Positions 38,774 through 47,577 of a stretch of 64,000 nt of DNA are shown here, piece by piece. The stretch spans positions 310,001 through 374,000 of the forward strand of contig NZ_AWUN01000002.1 of the NCBI RefSeq assembly GCF_000499285.1, written 5' to 3'. The number at the start of each line of letters is the position of its first letter. Within the stretch, counting starts at the first letter, position 1. Under the pieces are notes generated by a model. The model saw only the letters and a list, made by a program, of their open reading frames with translations. It ran no database searches and was not told the DNA's origin. Source of the DNA: Bifidobacterium sp. 7101. GTDB lineage: Bacteria; Actinomycetota; Actinomycetes; Actinomycetales; Bifidobacteriaceae. Position numbers and translations under genes: made by a program.

Positions 38774-39346
38774 TCACTTTCCGCTCGGGTGACCCTTGTC
38801 CGTCTGCGAACCGCTCTTGACCGAAGGCATGACGTCGGAGGTGATGGGTTGAGGCTCCCGCCGCTGCCGATGCGAATGCTCAGGGCTGGATGATCGCAAG
38901 GTGACGTTCCTGGGGGCTGGAGGTCCAGAGGCCGCAGAAACCGATGGCACGGCATTCCTCCGTTGCCTCAGGCTAGCCGACGATGCAGAATCAGCGCTTG
39001 GCGGCCTGGGCAGATTTATCTCGTCCGTGGAATCGGAGGCCAGCATGCCTCGAACCTCCACCACGGAGGAGGAGTTGACATAGACCGGATAGGGATGTGC
39101 AAGGTCTTCAGCGGTTGGCGCATCCTCGCCCGAGCCAGGGGCGAACGACAGATGCCCTCCTGCAATCCGCGGCAGCTTATTCTCCCGCTCCTGCTGACGG
39201 CGGGCGGCCTTACGCACACGCTCATCCAGAGACTGGGAAAAAGCACGGTCCTGGGACTCGCCAAGCGCCAAGCGCATGACAAATACGATGAATGCCACCA
39301 CCACCAGCACCCATACCAGGACAATCATCCAGACCATACCTGCCAT
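38774..39346 (-). CDS. Small single-pass membrane protein of unknown function
   Basis: A 190-residue protein with one strong N-terminal membrane helix (about residues 3-26, Val/Ile/Leu-rich), then a charged coiled stretch (RVRKAARRQQEREN) and a long Ser/Pro/Arg-rich tail that is probably disordered. It lies 49 nt upstream of ftsY on the same strand and may share its transcript. No family was recognised. Confidence 0.65.
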   Translation of the reverse strand: MAGMVWMIVLVWVLVVVAFIVFVMRLALGESQDRAFSQSLDERVRKAARRQQERENKLPRIAGGHLSFAPGSGEDAPTAEDLAHPYPVYVNSSSVVEVRGMLASDSTDEINLPRPPSADSASSASLRQRRNAVPSVSAASGPPAPRNVTLRSSSPEHSHRQRREPQPITSDVMPSVKSGSQTDKGHPSGK

Positions 39347-39437
39347 TCTCTCAGAAGAACCCCACAGACGCGCTAAGACACGAGGAATCTATCGGTCTCT
39401 TTCACACTGGTTCATGCTGACGCGTTCTTTGGCCTTT

Positions 39438-39989
39438 TTACTCGGTAGACAAATCAATCCAATATCGTTCTACTGGCTGACCAGAACTGCTAGAAAGCAC
39501 ATTCTCCAGTTGCCCGCCTCGAGAGAGGATGGTCCGGCGGCTGGCCAGATTCGACGGGGAACAGGTGATCAGGACCCGACCCATGCCCAGAGCGGCCGCC
39601 CGTCGCAAACATTCATCCAGCATCAGCCCGGCATAGCCCCGCCGACGACAATCCGGACGAACTGAATAGCCGATGTTACCACCCGTGCGCAGAAGCGCCT
39701 GCGTAAGCTGCAACCTCAGCTGGATCATCCCCACCAGTTTGCCGCTCGGCACAAGGGCGGCGAACTGCAGGGCGGGCACAAATCCCGGCGGCAGATCATC
39801 GCCGCGCGCCTGATGAGCCACCTCAAGCAGGCCTGACCGACGAACCTCATCCAGGCTGTGGCAGTTCTCCAAAGGGCCGAGCCCAGCCGCTTCATCCTCA
39901 GTTCGAGCACGACAGGCCTGCAGATACTCCCAAATCGCTTCGGCACCCACTGCTCCCGGCCGGTCCAGCCTCACCAGACGGATTCCCAT
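39438..39989 (-). CDS. GNAT-family N-acetyltransferase
   Basis: A 183-residue protein with a recognisable GNAT fold: 'IGYSVRPDCRRRGYAGLML' holds the acetyl-CoA-binding R/Q-x-x-G-x-G/A motif A, and 'VLITCSPSNLASRRTILSRGGQLE' the following strands. The family transfers acetyl groups to amines; the acceptor is unknown. It is the last core gene before the accessory region. A 76-78-bp piece of this gene is copied at 41684-41759. Confidence 0.88.
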   Translation of the reverse strand: MGIRLVRLDRPGAVGAEAIWEYLQACRARTEDEAAGLGPLENCHSLDEVRRSGLLEVAHQARGDDLPPGFVPALQFAALVPSGKLVGMIQLRLQLTQALLRTGGNIGYSVRPDCRRRGYAGLMLDECLRRAAALGMGRVLITCSPSNLASRRTILSRGGQLENVLSSSSGQPVERYWIDLSTE

Positions 39990-40288
39990 GGTCCACCTCT
40001 TCTGCCGAGTACTTGGCCACCCCTTTGTGCTTCAGCTTACCTGAGCAGCATTCAACGGAACTCGAGTTTCCAAAGAAGACAAGCGCCACAGGAACATCGC
40101 GCACATGGGTGAGTAGTCGGAACTCAATACAGCAAGAATCACAATGTTCAATAAAGGTTCTCCCAAACTTACGTTCGAAGCTCTAGCCCCAGCTTCAGCT
40201 TCATCAGGTCAACGAAAGCGTAGCTCTGGAATCTATTGTTCTTTCTGCTTTTCTCCTCGCGATGCCCGGAACAACCGGTCAAGGATCG

Positions 40289-40636
40289 TCAGTCAGACAT
40301 TCCCGCCTGAAACCATGTAATGACAATTTGCGTGCGGTCCCGCAGGCCGGTCTTGTCAAGTATGCGACTTACGTAGCGTCTGACGGAGGTGATTTCGAGA
40401 GTGAGGCACTGGGCTATTTCCTGATTAGAGAATCCTCGAGCGATGAGCCCGGCTATCTCGTACTCCCTGGAGGTCAGTTTGTCCAGCTGCTGCCTGGCCG
40501 GCGGATTACTGAGCTTATGCCGGGCATAAGCTCTGTCGCGGTTGATGAGCTCTGCTGTGATACGGGGAGGGGGGTGAGCACTGCATTCCCATCGGCCACT
40601 GCGTGAATGGCGCGGTGCAGGTCTCTGGTAGGACAT
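40289..40636 (-). pseudogene. LuxR-type response regulator remnant (DNA-binding domain only)
   Basis: The C-terminal about 62 residues form a clear LuxR/NarL helix-turn-helix (LTSREYEIAGLIARGFSNQEI, then a recognition helix with TSVRRYVSRIL). The receiver domain is absent, and the preceding Arg/Pro-rich codons do not resemble one. A free HTH protein is possible but a truncated response regulator is more likely, given the remnants around it and the plasmid fragment directly adjacent. Confidence 0.65.
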
Positions 40637-40811
40637 ATCCTTAACTCGAGAGCTTAGACTCGTGTCCTGGCAACTGCTCTACCAACAATTCGGTTCATCG
40701 AACGTTACGAGAAGTTTTAAACAAAGTTTCAAGAAGGCTGTTGATCGTGTCTATGAAGCTTATCGGGGTGTGAACATCATCGACGCATGGAAAGCCGGCG
40801 AATGGTTCTAG
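40632..40811 (+). pseudogene. C-terminal fragment of a plasmid replication initiator (RepA type)
   Basis: A 59-codon open stretch ending at TAG 40809-40811, without its own start. The residues read like the end of plasmid RepA proteins: 'LVSWQLLYQQFGSS', then a Lys/Arg-rich helix RSFKQSFKKAVDRVYEAY and a short tail ending in AGEWF. The 'W-x-x-L-x-x-Q-F-G ... F-K-x-x-F' pattern is characteristic of that family as I know it. The N-terminal part is missing, replaced by the LuxR remnant. It marks a past plasmid integration or recombination here. Confidence 0.5.
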
Positions 40812-41152
40812 AGCCGCCTTAGCAGGTCTTATCGGGTTCGGATATCCCACAGTCCGGCATAACAGGAATGAGCCTTGCCCCCAAAGCTACGCTTGCTATC
40901 CACAAAACAAACGTTCGGTGTGGAACAAAAAATAGGTAGCAAACATAGTAAATGTGCGTACGAGTCCGTCCAATTACTCACTCATGCCGGACAACCGAAC
41001 CCAATAATTGCGTAGACTTGTCAGATGAATACCTGTGCTCTTGTCGTCGCTGTGAATGTGTCAACCGCTAGACAACGTTGGATGTTCTAGACAACATTCC
41101 GGTTCTTCGCATGATGAGATAGAGCTTTAAATAATATTGGAGGGAGCGCATT
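40812..41152. other. AT-rich gap, no gene seen
   Basis: About 340 bases of low-G+C sequence with stops in all frames. The last 12 bases hold the GGAGGGAG ribosome site of the following gene; nothing else recognisable. Confidence 0.5.
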
Positions 41153-41476
41153 TTGACAGGGAACAGTATCGAGCGGAACGGCATTGAAGACTTCTCGGTT
41201 ACTTTGCAGTATGGCGTAACGGCCCGCTTTTCTAGACAGGAAAATACGAGTGACTACGAAGTCAAATACGAGAACGTTCCCGTATTCCTCAGAGATTACT
41301 TGCATGACGCAACCATAGGAAGAACGCAGCTTGCAGTTCCCAAGCACAAGATGGAACAATTCAATGCACGTCTGATTGAACTGATCAATGAGATTTTCGC
41401 TCCGGAAACCACAAGAGAAGATTTAATCGAATCCGCCATTCAGGATATTAACAATGCTGTGAAAGAAGCCGGATAG
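41153..41476 (+). CDS. Small hypothetical protein
   Basis: A 107-residue protein starting at TTG 41153 with a strong GGAGGGAG site five bases upstream. It is soluble, mildly acidic, with beta-type segments in the first half (VTLQYGVTARFS) and a helical second half (KMEQFNARLIELINEIFAP). No family was recognised. It lies in the decayed accessory stretch after the RepA remnant; base composition is lower in G+C than the core genes. The good ribosome site and codon pattern support a real gene. Confidence 0.6.
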   Translation: MTGNSIERNGIEDFSVTLQYGVTARFSRQENTSDYEVKYENVPVFLRDYLHDATIGRTQLAVPKHKMEQFNARLIELINEIFAPETTREDLIESAIQDINNAVKEAG

Positions 41477-41495
41477 CGGATTCGATAACATACGA

Positions 41496-41759
41496 CTAGC
41501 GTTTGCAGATTACGGAGATTTCTTTCGACCAGCCTAATGCAGCCGGATCTGCGTAGTGCAATAAATCAACATCTACCCATGCTTTATACTTGTACGTTTT
41601 ACCGACGGGGCAGTTGTAGTGAGCGGTTGCTCTTCGACCTTTCCCGCTACCAGGTAACGTAACAATGTTGCCCTGAGACCCACCATCAGCCCGGCATAGC
41701 CCCGCCCGCGACAATCCGGACGAACTGAATAGCCGATGTTGCCGCCCGTGCGCAGAAGC
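41496..41759 (-). pseudogene. Chimeric remnant: copied GNAT segment joined to another gene's end
   Basis: Positions 41684-41759 are a near-identical copy of part of the GNAT gene (39621-39698), encoding 'LLRTGGNIGYSVRPDCRGRGYAGLM'. Downstream on the minus strand the sequence changes abruptly into a different frame that reads 'ATAHYNCPVGKTYKYKAWVDVD' and ends at 41496 with a second cysteine (VICKR). The latter looks like the tail of a small secreted protein I cannot name. The piece is a recombination product and is unlikely to be functional. Confidence 0.55.
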
Positions 41760-41845
41760 CCCGGCAGATTGTTCAATATCCCGTCTATCCAGTCACAGCG
41801 GCCAGCCACACGATGGCGGCAGCCTGCCTTAGCCCCGTGTTTGTC

Positions 41846-43279
41846 TTACTCGGTCCTCGTGCCCCCCTCACGGATCAGGCAGGTGTCCAAGGCCACGGGG
41901 CCACGTGACCTGGTCACACTGACCTCCAAGTGGCTTGTGGTCAGTGGACCGACCTGTGCGAAGTGCTGATACCCAATGGCCCCCACCTCTGCCACCTGGC
42001 GGAGTTCACCGTCAAGCTCGGCACTGATGACGACCTGTTCCACCCGCTGGCCGACCTCGATGTGCTCACGAAGGATGAGCCCATCCACCTGTCGGGGACG
42101 GTCGAAATCAATGGTAACGGTGGGATGCTCATCATCCGCAGCGGCCAGCCACCAGCCGGAGTCCACACCGGTGGAGAGGAGGGCCTGAGGGTCACTCCCG
42201 CAGGCGTTGGAGGAGACGGACACCTTGGCACCCTCGGTGACGGCCCCCTGCCAGAATTCACGGATCCTGCGACCCAGACCGGTCAGGGAATCCACATCGG
42301 GCTGGCTGATCTTCCCCTGGGCGTTCGACGGCACATTGAGCACAAGATTGGCGTTCCCGCCGACAGTGGTGGACCAGATGTCGAAAAGCTCGTCAGCCGT
42401 GCGCACCTTGTCGTCCTCGCTGGCATGGTGGAACCAGCCAGGCCGGATGGAGGTGTCGACCTCGGCCGGGTACCAGACCAGGGGGCCACCGTACTGTTCA
42501 AGGGCCTTGCGGCTGCCCAGGTCCTCATCTTCAGAACGCATGACCCGATCGGGGTTGGCGAGTTGGTCCAGTTCCCCCTTGCCCATCTTCCACTCTGCAT
42601 GGCGGAGGAAGGCTGGAACCACGCTCCACTCGTTTTCGCGTGCCTTGCCGGCCTCGTTGCCACACCAACGGACATCAGGTCCGCAGATACTGATGACCGC
42701 TTCCGGCTGAAGGGCCCTAATCACGTTGAAATAGCGTTGCCAGTCATAGGCCTGGATCTTACCGTTGGGTCCCTCACCATTGGCCCCGTCCATCCAAACA
42801 CTGAAGACGGGTCCGTAGTGGGTAAGAAGCTCTATCAGCTGGTTGACATAGTAGTCGTCATAGGCCTTGCCCTGCCCGTAAGTGGCCTCGGTCCTGTCCC
42901 AGGGAGACAGGTAGACACCGAACTTGAGGCCGTGACGGTGGGCAGCCTGGGAGACCTCGCGGACCACATCGCCCTTTCCTCCCTTCCAGGGAGAGCTGGC
43001 CACGCTGTGCTCGGTGTAGGCACTGGGCCAGAGGCAGAATCCGTCGTGATGCTTGCAGGTGAGGATCACCCCCGTCATACCAGCGGCTTTAAAGGTCTCC
43101 ATCCACTGGTCGCAGTCCAGGTCCGCCGGGTTGAAGAGGGCAGGATCCTCGTGGCCCAGGCCCCATTCGCGGTCGGTCATCGTGTTCATGCCAAAGTGCA
43201 TGAAGGCATACATCTCCATGCGCTGCCAATCGAGTTGACGGCGGGACGGCTTGATATTGGCGAGATAATCCAGATTCAT
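41846..43279 (-). CDS. Alpha-L-fucosidase, GH29
   Basis: A 477-residue glycosidase that would remove alpha-linked fucose from glycans or plant material. The catalytic domain begins 'MEMYAFMHFGMNTMTDREWG' and contains 'VILTCKHHDGFCLWPS', 'GVYLSPWDR' and VWMDGANGEG, whose Asp is the expected nucleophile. A C-terminal beta-sandwich follows ('VTIDFDRPRQVDGLILREHI'). There is no signal peptide, so it probably acts on imported sugars. I used the ATG before NLDYLANIKPS; an upstream GTG at 43351 would add a basic head. Next to it is a decayed GH2 mannosidase, pointing to a former glycan-use locus. Confidence 0.92.
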   Translation of the reverse strand: MNLDYLANIKPSRRQLDWQRMEMYAFMHFGMNTMTDREWGLGHEDPALFNPADLDCDQWMETFKAAGMTGVILTCKHHDGFCLWPSAYTEHSVASSPWKGGKGDVVREVSQAAHRHGLKFGVYLSPWDRTEATYGQGKAYDDYYVNQLIELLTHYGPVFSVWMDGANGEGPNGKIQAYDWQRYFNVIRALQPEAVISICGPDVRWCGNEAGKARENEWSVVPAFLRHAEWKMGKGELDQLANPDRVMRSEDEDLGSRKALEQYGGPLVWYPAEVDTSIRPGWFHHASEDDKVRTADELFDIWSTTVGGNANLVLNVPSNAQGKISQPDVDSLTGLGRRIREFWQGAVTEGAKVSVSSNACGSDPQALLSTGVDSGWWLAAADDEHPTVTIDFDRPRQVDGLILREHIEVGQRVEQVVISAELDGELRQVAEVGAIGYQHFAQVGPLTTSHLEVSVTRSRGPVALDTCLIREGGTRTE

Positions 43280-43429
43280 CGGAATCCTTCCTTGGAATTC
43301 GTCTTGTCGATGGGTTGCCTGGGTCTGCGGTCTCCTGGCGGATCTTTGCACTTCTTTGTCCGAATCTGCTCATACACCAGCGGGCAACCGAGACCCAATT
43401 AATTAACTTACCTCACAATTACCGCGAAG

Positions 43430-44437
43430 GGAATTGACACGCATGAGACATGAGTGAGGACTGCCAGTTCGGCAGCCAGAGGGGAGGTGGAAAGTGCCAT
43501 GCAGACAGACACCGACCACCCGGCCCGGGCAGGATGGTGGCCATGCCGCCGTCGGTTGAGGCGGCAGGGTCCGCCTTGCTCACCATGCAGAAGACGTCGG
43601 GGGCATACGCCCGAGCAGTCAGGGTCAATCGGTAGCCGCACTCCTCGGCCTCAATAGAGGCTTCGAGAGAGTCTTGCTGGAGGACCCGGCGACGACCCTG
43701 GCCTGATTGTAAATGACCCTAGCAAAACCTGGCCGGTCGGGGCTGAACACCAGAATCTCCTGGGCGGGGCCACAGAAGGTGACCACGGCGGCCTCCAGAA
43801 CCACCTGGGCCTGCTCCCCTGCCGATCAGTGACCCGGGTGATTTGAGTGGCCAGAACGGTTCCATCCAAGCGGCGGCGCTCCACCCCCCACTGACCCTCC
43901 CAGGCCCGACGGGTATCGTTGACCATGACCAAGGCCAGCTGGTCGGTGATGACAGGCATACCAGCCCAACTGCACTCAGCCCGGTAGGCCTCTGAGACCT
44001 CGGGCTGAATGGAGGCTAGACGAGGAGCGAAGAAATCGCGCAAGGGCGAAGCAGAGGGGCTTGCGATGCCCGTCATAGTCCACCGCCGCCCAGGAGATCA
44101 CCGGCCAGTCGTCATTGAGCTGCCAGACCAGGGTGCCGGCATTCACTGGCTCCAGCGAGCGCAGGTACTCCACCCCGAATCGGATAACCTATGCCTGCTG
44201 CATCTGACAGGCCCAGTGCCAGTCCACAATGTCCTCCCAGCGGTCGCTGGGAATCAGCCAGGAATGCGGCCCATCCGAACGATGGCCGTTGACCACACCG
44301 CCGTAGCTGATGTCATAGAAGTCACCCGGAGTCAGGTGGGAACGCATGCCCCGGGAGATCTTGATGTTGCCAGCGATGGCCTTCTGATGGACCAGTATTT
44401 GGGTGCCGGAGGGGTCCAAGGGGCTGTCATGGTCCAA
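43430..44437 (-). pseudogene. Beta-mannosidase (GH2) C-terminal remnant, frameshifted
   Basis: Three successive minus-strand frames together read as the C-terminal half of a GH2 beta-mannosidase. First comes 'GTQILVHQKAIAGNIKISRG ... EDIVDWHWACQMQQA' (44437-44189), then 'EYLRSLEPVNAGTLVWQLND' with SWAAVDYDGHRKPL (44173 on), then 'FFAPRLASIQPE' and the closing beta-domain down to about 43430. At least two frame changes and an in-frame stop break it, and the N-terminal half is absent. No product is expected. It lies between the fucosidase and tRNA-Lys. Confidence 0.8.
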
Positions 44438-44711
44438 GTCCCGTAAAGAGGAGTGAATATGGATTGGTGACGCGTAAGTATGGTGCCTGTCTTTCCTTCT
44501 CGCGCTCCGTCGGCAGAGGCTTCACTCTTTCCCCAAAGTCCGGTGATGGTCATTCAACGCGGTGTACTCCTGCACGGCACTAGCAAAGGGACGGGCCGAA
44601 CATCAGGCAACGACGAGTCTGACAATCGGAAGGGTCGGCCGTCGGGGAGCCAGCCCGATGTGGTCATCCGGTGGACAGGCCGCCGCGATGCGCCGTCGGC
44701 CAAGTATGAGG

Positions 44712-44717
44712 TATACT
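44712..44717 (+). promoter_or_regulatory. -10 element of tRNA-Lys
   Basis: TATACT, eleven bases before the mature tRNA 5' end; no consensus -35 is visible 17 nt upstream. Confidence 0.5.
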
Positions 44718-44727
44718 GTGCCATGTT

Positions 44728-44800
44728 GCCCCTCTGGCTCAATGGTTAGAGCAGCGTCCTTTTAAGTCGTGGGTTGTGGGTTCGAGTCCCACGGGGGGCA
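44728..44800 (+). tRNA. tRNA-Lys (anticodon TTT)
   Basis: A full cloverleaf: acceptor 44728-44734 with 44793-44799, D arm GCTC/GAGC, anticodon loop CTTTTAA with TTT at 44761-44763, variable loop, T arm GTGGG/CCCAC with TTCGAGT, discriminator A at 44800, no encoded CCA. The anticodon stem carries one T-T mismatch and end wobble. A T-run follows. The 3' half is the attachment site of the island downstream. Confidence 0.93.
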
Positions 44801-44806
44801 CTTTTT
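44763..44806 (+). repeat. attL: tRNA-Lys 3' half used as attachment site
   Basis: This segment is repeated imperfectly at 49551-49591, about 4.8 kb away, in the same direction. Conserved blocks include TAAGTCGTGGG and AGTCCCACGGG, interrupted by several substitutions and a base deletion. Confidence 0.75.
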
Positions 44807-45098
44807 CTCCTGGTTTGCTTTTAGCGGCTCAGCGGTGGGCAGGAACTATCAGCACAAGCACGGTTCAGAGCTCTTCTCGAGGGCTGATCCCAACGAGAAT
44901 GGCTCTTGGTGGGTTCATCGCCAAGAGCTATTCCACCTCAGATACTGCTGGGCAATTAGACAACAGGCAGCATGATATTGGCGAAAAGAGATGCTACAAT
45001 CTTGCCACTGGCAACAGAGTTGTTGTGGCAGTATATGCCAGTATCGGCAATATAAACGATGTTCTTTGTATGGAAGAGGACCTTTTAGGGAGGTGCTC

Positions 45099-45854
45099 AT
45101 GATGCGTATGCAAAAACTCATGAAAAATGCTGTACTTCTCGCAGTCATGCTTTCTATGACCATACTCTGCGGTTGTGGCGGCCAGAAGTCTTCTCAGAAT
45201 CAAGCCCACGAAAAGAGCAGCGCAGAGAACAGTGGGGCTCTGGCCCAAGAGAAGAGCAGCGCTGAGCACGTTGAGTCTCTTGAGAGTATTTTCAAATCAT
45301 ATGCTTCCCGTGAGGATTTGGACGACTTCGAGCGAGAGGTGTTGAATCGTGCAGTAAAAACAGGTCATATTGATCCTGCCGACTATGAAGCTGCCCACGA
45401 CAAATATCTAGAGTGCATGGCTAATGCAGGATATGATGAGCACGACACCAAAATGCCCGATGGACTTTATCAGAGTTCAGAGAACATGGACCCAAACACT
45501 GATAGTAAGCAATGGTTTAAGCAGTCCGTTACATGTTCTGACCATACGACTAAAATAATAGAAGGTCTGTTCCGCGACCAGCAAGATAATCCCGAGCGTT
45601 ATAAAGATCCTGGAATTTTGGCAGCACAATGTCTGATGGATGCGGGGATTGTAGATAAAACATATACAGCGGCAAAATTCAATGAATCAGCCCAAATTCT
45701 GCAGACTCAAAGTGAAAATGATGATAATGACCATCGCACTCTTCAAGAAATTTTTGGTTTCCCTGTAGCAGGTAAGCAAGGATCCCAGGCGCGGTATTGT
45801 CTTTCTTTGGGGAATGTGGGCATTACCGTAAGTAATGGGGTCGATAATCCATGA
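45099..45854 (+). CDS. Lipoprotein of an ABC export operon
   Basis: A 251-residue predicted lipoprotein. The N-terminus is basic followed by a hydrophobic core and the lipobox-like LCGC, then a disordered stretch with a short repeated unit (EKSSAENSG / EKSSAEHVE). The mature domain has a helical part with 'HDKYLECMANAGYDE' and two further cysteines. Start ATG 45099 has GGGAGG five bases upstream; a second ATG follows directly. It overlaps the next gene as ATGA. Similar lipoproteins accompany peptidoglycan-binding/ABC/FtsX exporters in other actinobacteria as far as I recall; the precise role is not known. Confidence 0.75.
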   Translation: MMRMQKLMKNAVLLAVMLSMTILCGCGGQKSSQNQAHEKSSAENSGALAQEKSSAEHVESLESIFKSYASREDLDDFEREVLNRAVKTGHIDPADYEAAHDKYLECMANAGYDEHDTKMPDGLYQSSENMDPNTDSKQWFKQSVTCSDHTTKIIEGLFRDQQDNPERYKDPGILAAQCLMDAGIVDKTYTAAKFNESAQILQTQSENDDNDHRTLQEIFGFPVAGKQGSQARYCLSLGNVGITVSNGVDNP

Positions 45855-46921
45855 AGAATCCTCCACATTTAAAAAAATCACGAGGCAGGCTCACTTCAGC
45901 GCTCGTATTGTTATCTGCTGTCATAGCTCTAATAGGAGCAGGTTGTGCTGCTGGAATGGTTATGGCATCACGTTTTACTCCTCGGACTTTAGCCCCGGCA
46001 GAATCGACTCATAAGGCTCCTGTCACTACGGAGAATTTTTTGGATTCTCATCCTGTGAAAGTTGGTTTTGATGTTGCGGCTGATACTCCTCTGACATGGA
46101 GTGGTTCAGGCATGGTTACCGCGACGGCCATTCATGGAAGCGGTGAAATTACCTCCGGCAGTTCCCCGTTTTCGGTCAATGATGTACCAGTTCTGGCAAT
46201 CCATTCCTCTTTGCCCTTCTATCGTGATTTAGGCCCTCAAGACCAAGGAGACGATGTGGCAGCGTTGCGCGAGGAGTTGTCTCGCATGGGGTATGCAGTT
46301 CAATCGTCGAAGCCTAAGATCTTTGATAGGTTTATGCGTGCGGCTCTATTAGATGTGCAGACCAAGATGGGACTGGCGGACGAGGGATCACTAAAACTTG
46401 AGCACGTAGTGTGGTTGCCTGCGAAAAAGATTCAAGTTGGAGAGTGGAAGTTAACACCCGGAGCGCAGGCAGAACAAGAATTAGGCCTCGTAAAAGGTCA
46501 TTTGAGTGCTGTACGCGTGCAAAAAATGCCCGAATCATTGACTCCAGGCAATCACGTGATAAACCTTCTTGGTAAGCGCGGTGCCATATCGCAAGAAGGA
46601 TTGTGCTCGGATAAAGCGTTTCTGGATACTATTGCTGCCAGTCCAGAGTTTGCTTCAATCTCCGGCAATCATGATGCCCTTGCAGCTGGAGTTGATGGCA
46701 GCATACAACTAGAGAATCCAATAAAAGCCTTTAAAATTCCGGTAGGAGCTGTCTTCGCATACAAAGATGACCATGCATGTGTACAAACGGGTTCTGAGGC
46801 CAGAAGGATTACAATTGTGGGTTCGAACGGTGGGTTCGTTATGGTATCTTCTTCTAAGCCTTTACAATCTGTCAATCTTGGCTCAGCCATCGATACAACT
46901 TCCTGCAAGGTCGCTCAATGA
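45851..46921 (+). CDS. Membrane-fusion-like protein with peptidoglycan-binding-like segment
   Basis: A 356-residue membrane-anchored protein: one N-terminal helix (about residues 15-37, VLLSAVIALIGAGCAAGMVM), then extracytoplasmic domains. Residues about 120-170 ('DQGDDVAALREELSRMGYAV ... FMRAALLDVQTKMGL') resemble a peptidoglycan-binding domain 1. The C-terminal part contains a barrel-like segment with 'IPVGAVFAYKDDHACVQ', as in HlyD/MacA-type adaptors. Gram-positive versions of this protein link ABC exporters to the cell wall. It is coupled to genes on both sides by ATGA overlaps. Confidence 0.75.
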   Translation: MKNPPHLKKSRGRLTSALVLLSAVIALIGAGCAAGMVMASRFTPRTLAPAESTHKAPVTTENFLDSHPVKVGFDVAADTPLTWSGSGMVTATAIHGSGEITSGSSPFSVNDVPVLAIHSSLPFYRDLGPQDQGDDVAALREELSRMGYAVQSSKPKIFDRFMRAALLDVQTKMGLADEGSLKLEHVVWLPAKKIQVGEWKLTPGAQAEQELGLVKGHLSAVRVQKMPESLTPGNHVINLLGKRGAISQEGLCSDKAFLDTIAASPEFASISGNHDALAAGVDGSIQLENPIKAFKIPVGAVFAYKDDHACVQTGSEARRITIVGSNGGFVMVSSSKPLQSVNLGSAIDTTSCKVAQ

Positions 46922-47577
46922 GTAGCAATTCGCGGGGGGTTTTAATAGTACAGGTGAAGGATGTATCTCACCGATTCCCTGAGACTGATCTACTGTATGA
47001 ACACGTAAATTTTGAGCTGGAAACGGGTCAGACTTTGGCTGTAACCGGACCTTCCGGCTCAGGCAAATCGACCTTGTTATCTCTTATAGCGTGCTGGGAA
47101 AAGCCATACAGCGGGCGAGTAGATATCCGCAAAGGTTCACGAGTTTGCTGGGTTTTCCAAAACCCTTACGGTCCTAAATACAGAACAGTTCGAGATATAG
47201 CTAGTTTCCCTTTCATTGCTCACGGCATGCCAAGGCCACAAGCAAATGAAAAGGCGGAAGAGACTCTTGCTGAGTTCGGTTTGAAAACAAGGATTGAATC
47301 TCTCTTCTGCGATCTTTCTGGTGGGGAGGCTCAACGGCTTATGCTAGTTAGGGCAATCTGTTGTGAGCCTGATTTGCTTTTGGTAGACGAACCTACTGCT
47401 CAGTTGGATATGAGGTCTGCCCACCAAGTGGCGGACAGTCTCAGACTCCTGGCTGACAGGGGTATGGCCGTTGTGATTGCAACACATGATCCGTTCGTAT
47501 GGCAATCGTGTGACCGGGTACTCAACCTTGAGGAGTATGTGCCGCTTGTAGAGGAGGGCGTGCATGCGCTTGCGTGA
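46918..47577 (+). CDS. ABC transporter ATP-binding protein (MacB/LolD-like)
   Basis: A 219-residue ATPase with Walker A GPSGSGKST at residues 44-52, Q-loop in WVFQNPYG, signature LSGGEAQRL, Walker B LLLVDEPTA and the H-loop histidine in IATHDPF. All catalytic elements are intact. It is the motor for the permease encoded next; the reading frames overlap by 14 bases. In the MacB-like arrangement such ATPases drive substrate export or mechanical transmission rather than import. Confidence 0.92.
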   Translation: MSSNSRGVLIVQVKDVSHRFPETDLLYEHVNFELETGQTLAVTGPSGSGKSTLLSLIACWEKPYSGRVDIRKGSRVCWVFQNPYGPKYRTVRDIASFPFIAHGMPRPQANEKAEETLAEFGLKTRIESLFCDLSGGEAQRLMLVRAICCEPDLLLVDEPTAQLDMRSAHQVADSLRLLADRGMAVVIATHDPFVWQSCDRVLNLEEYVPLVEEGVHALA

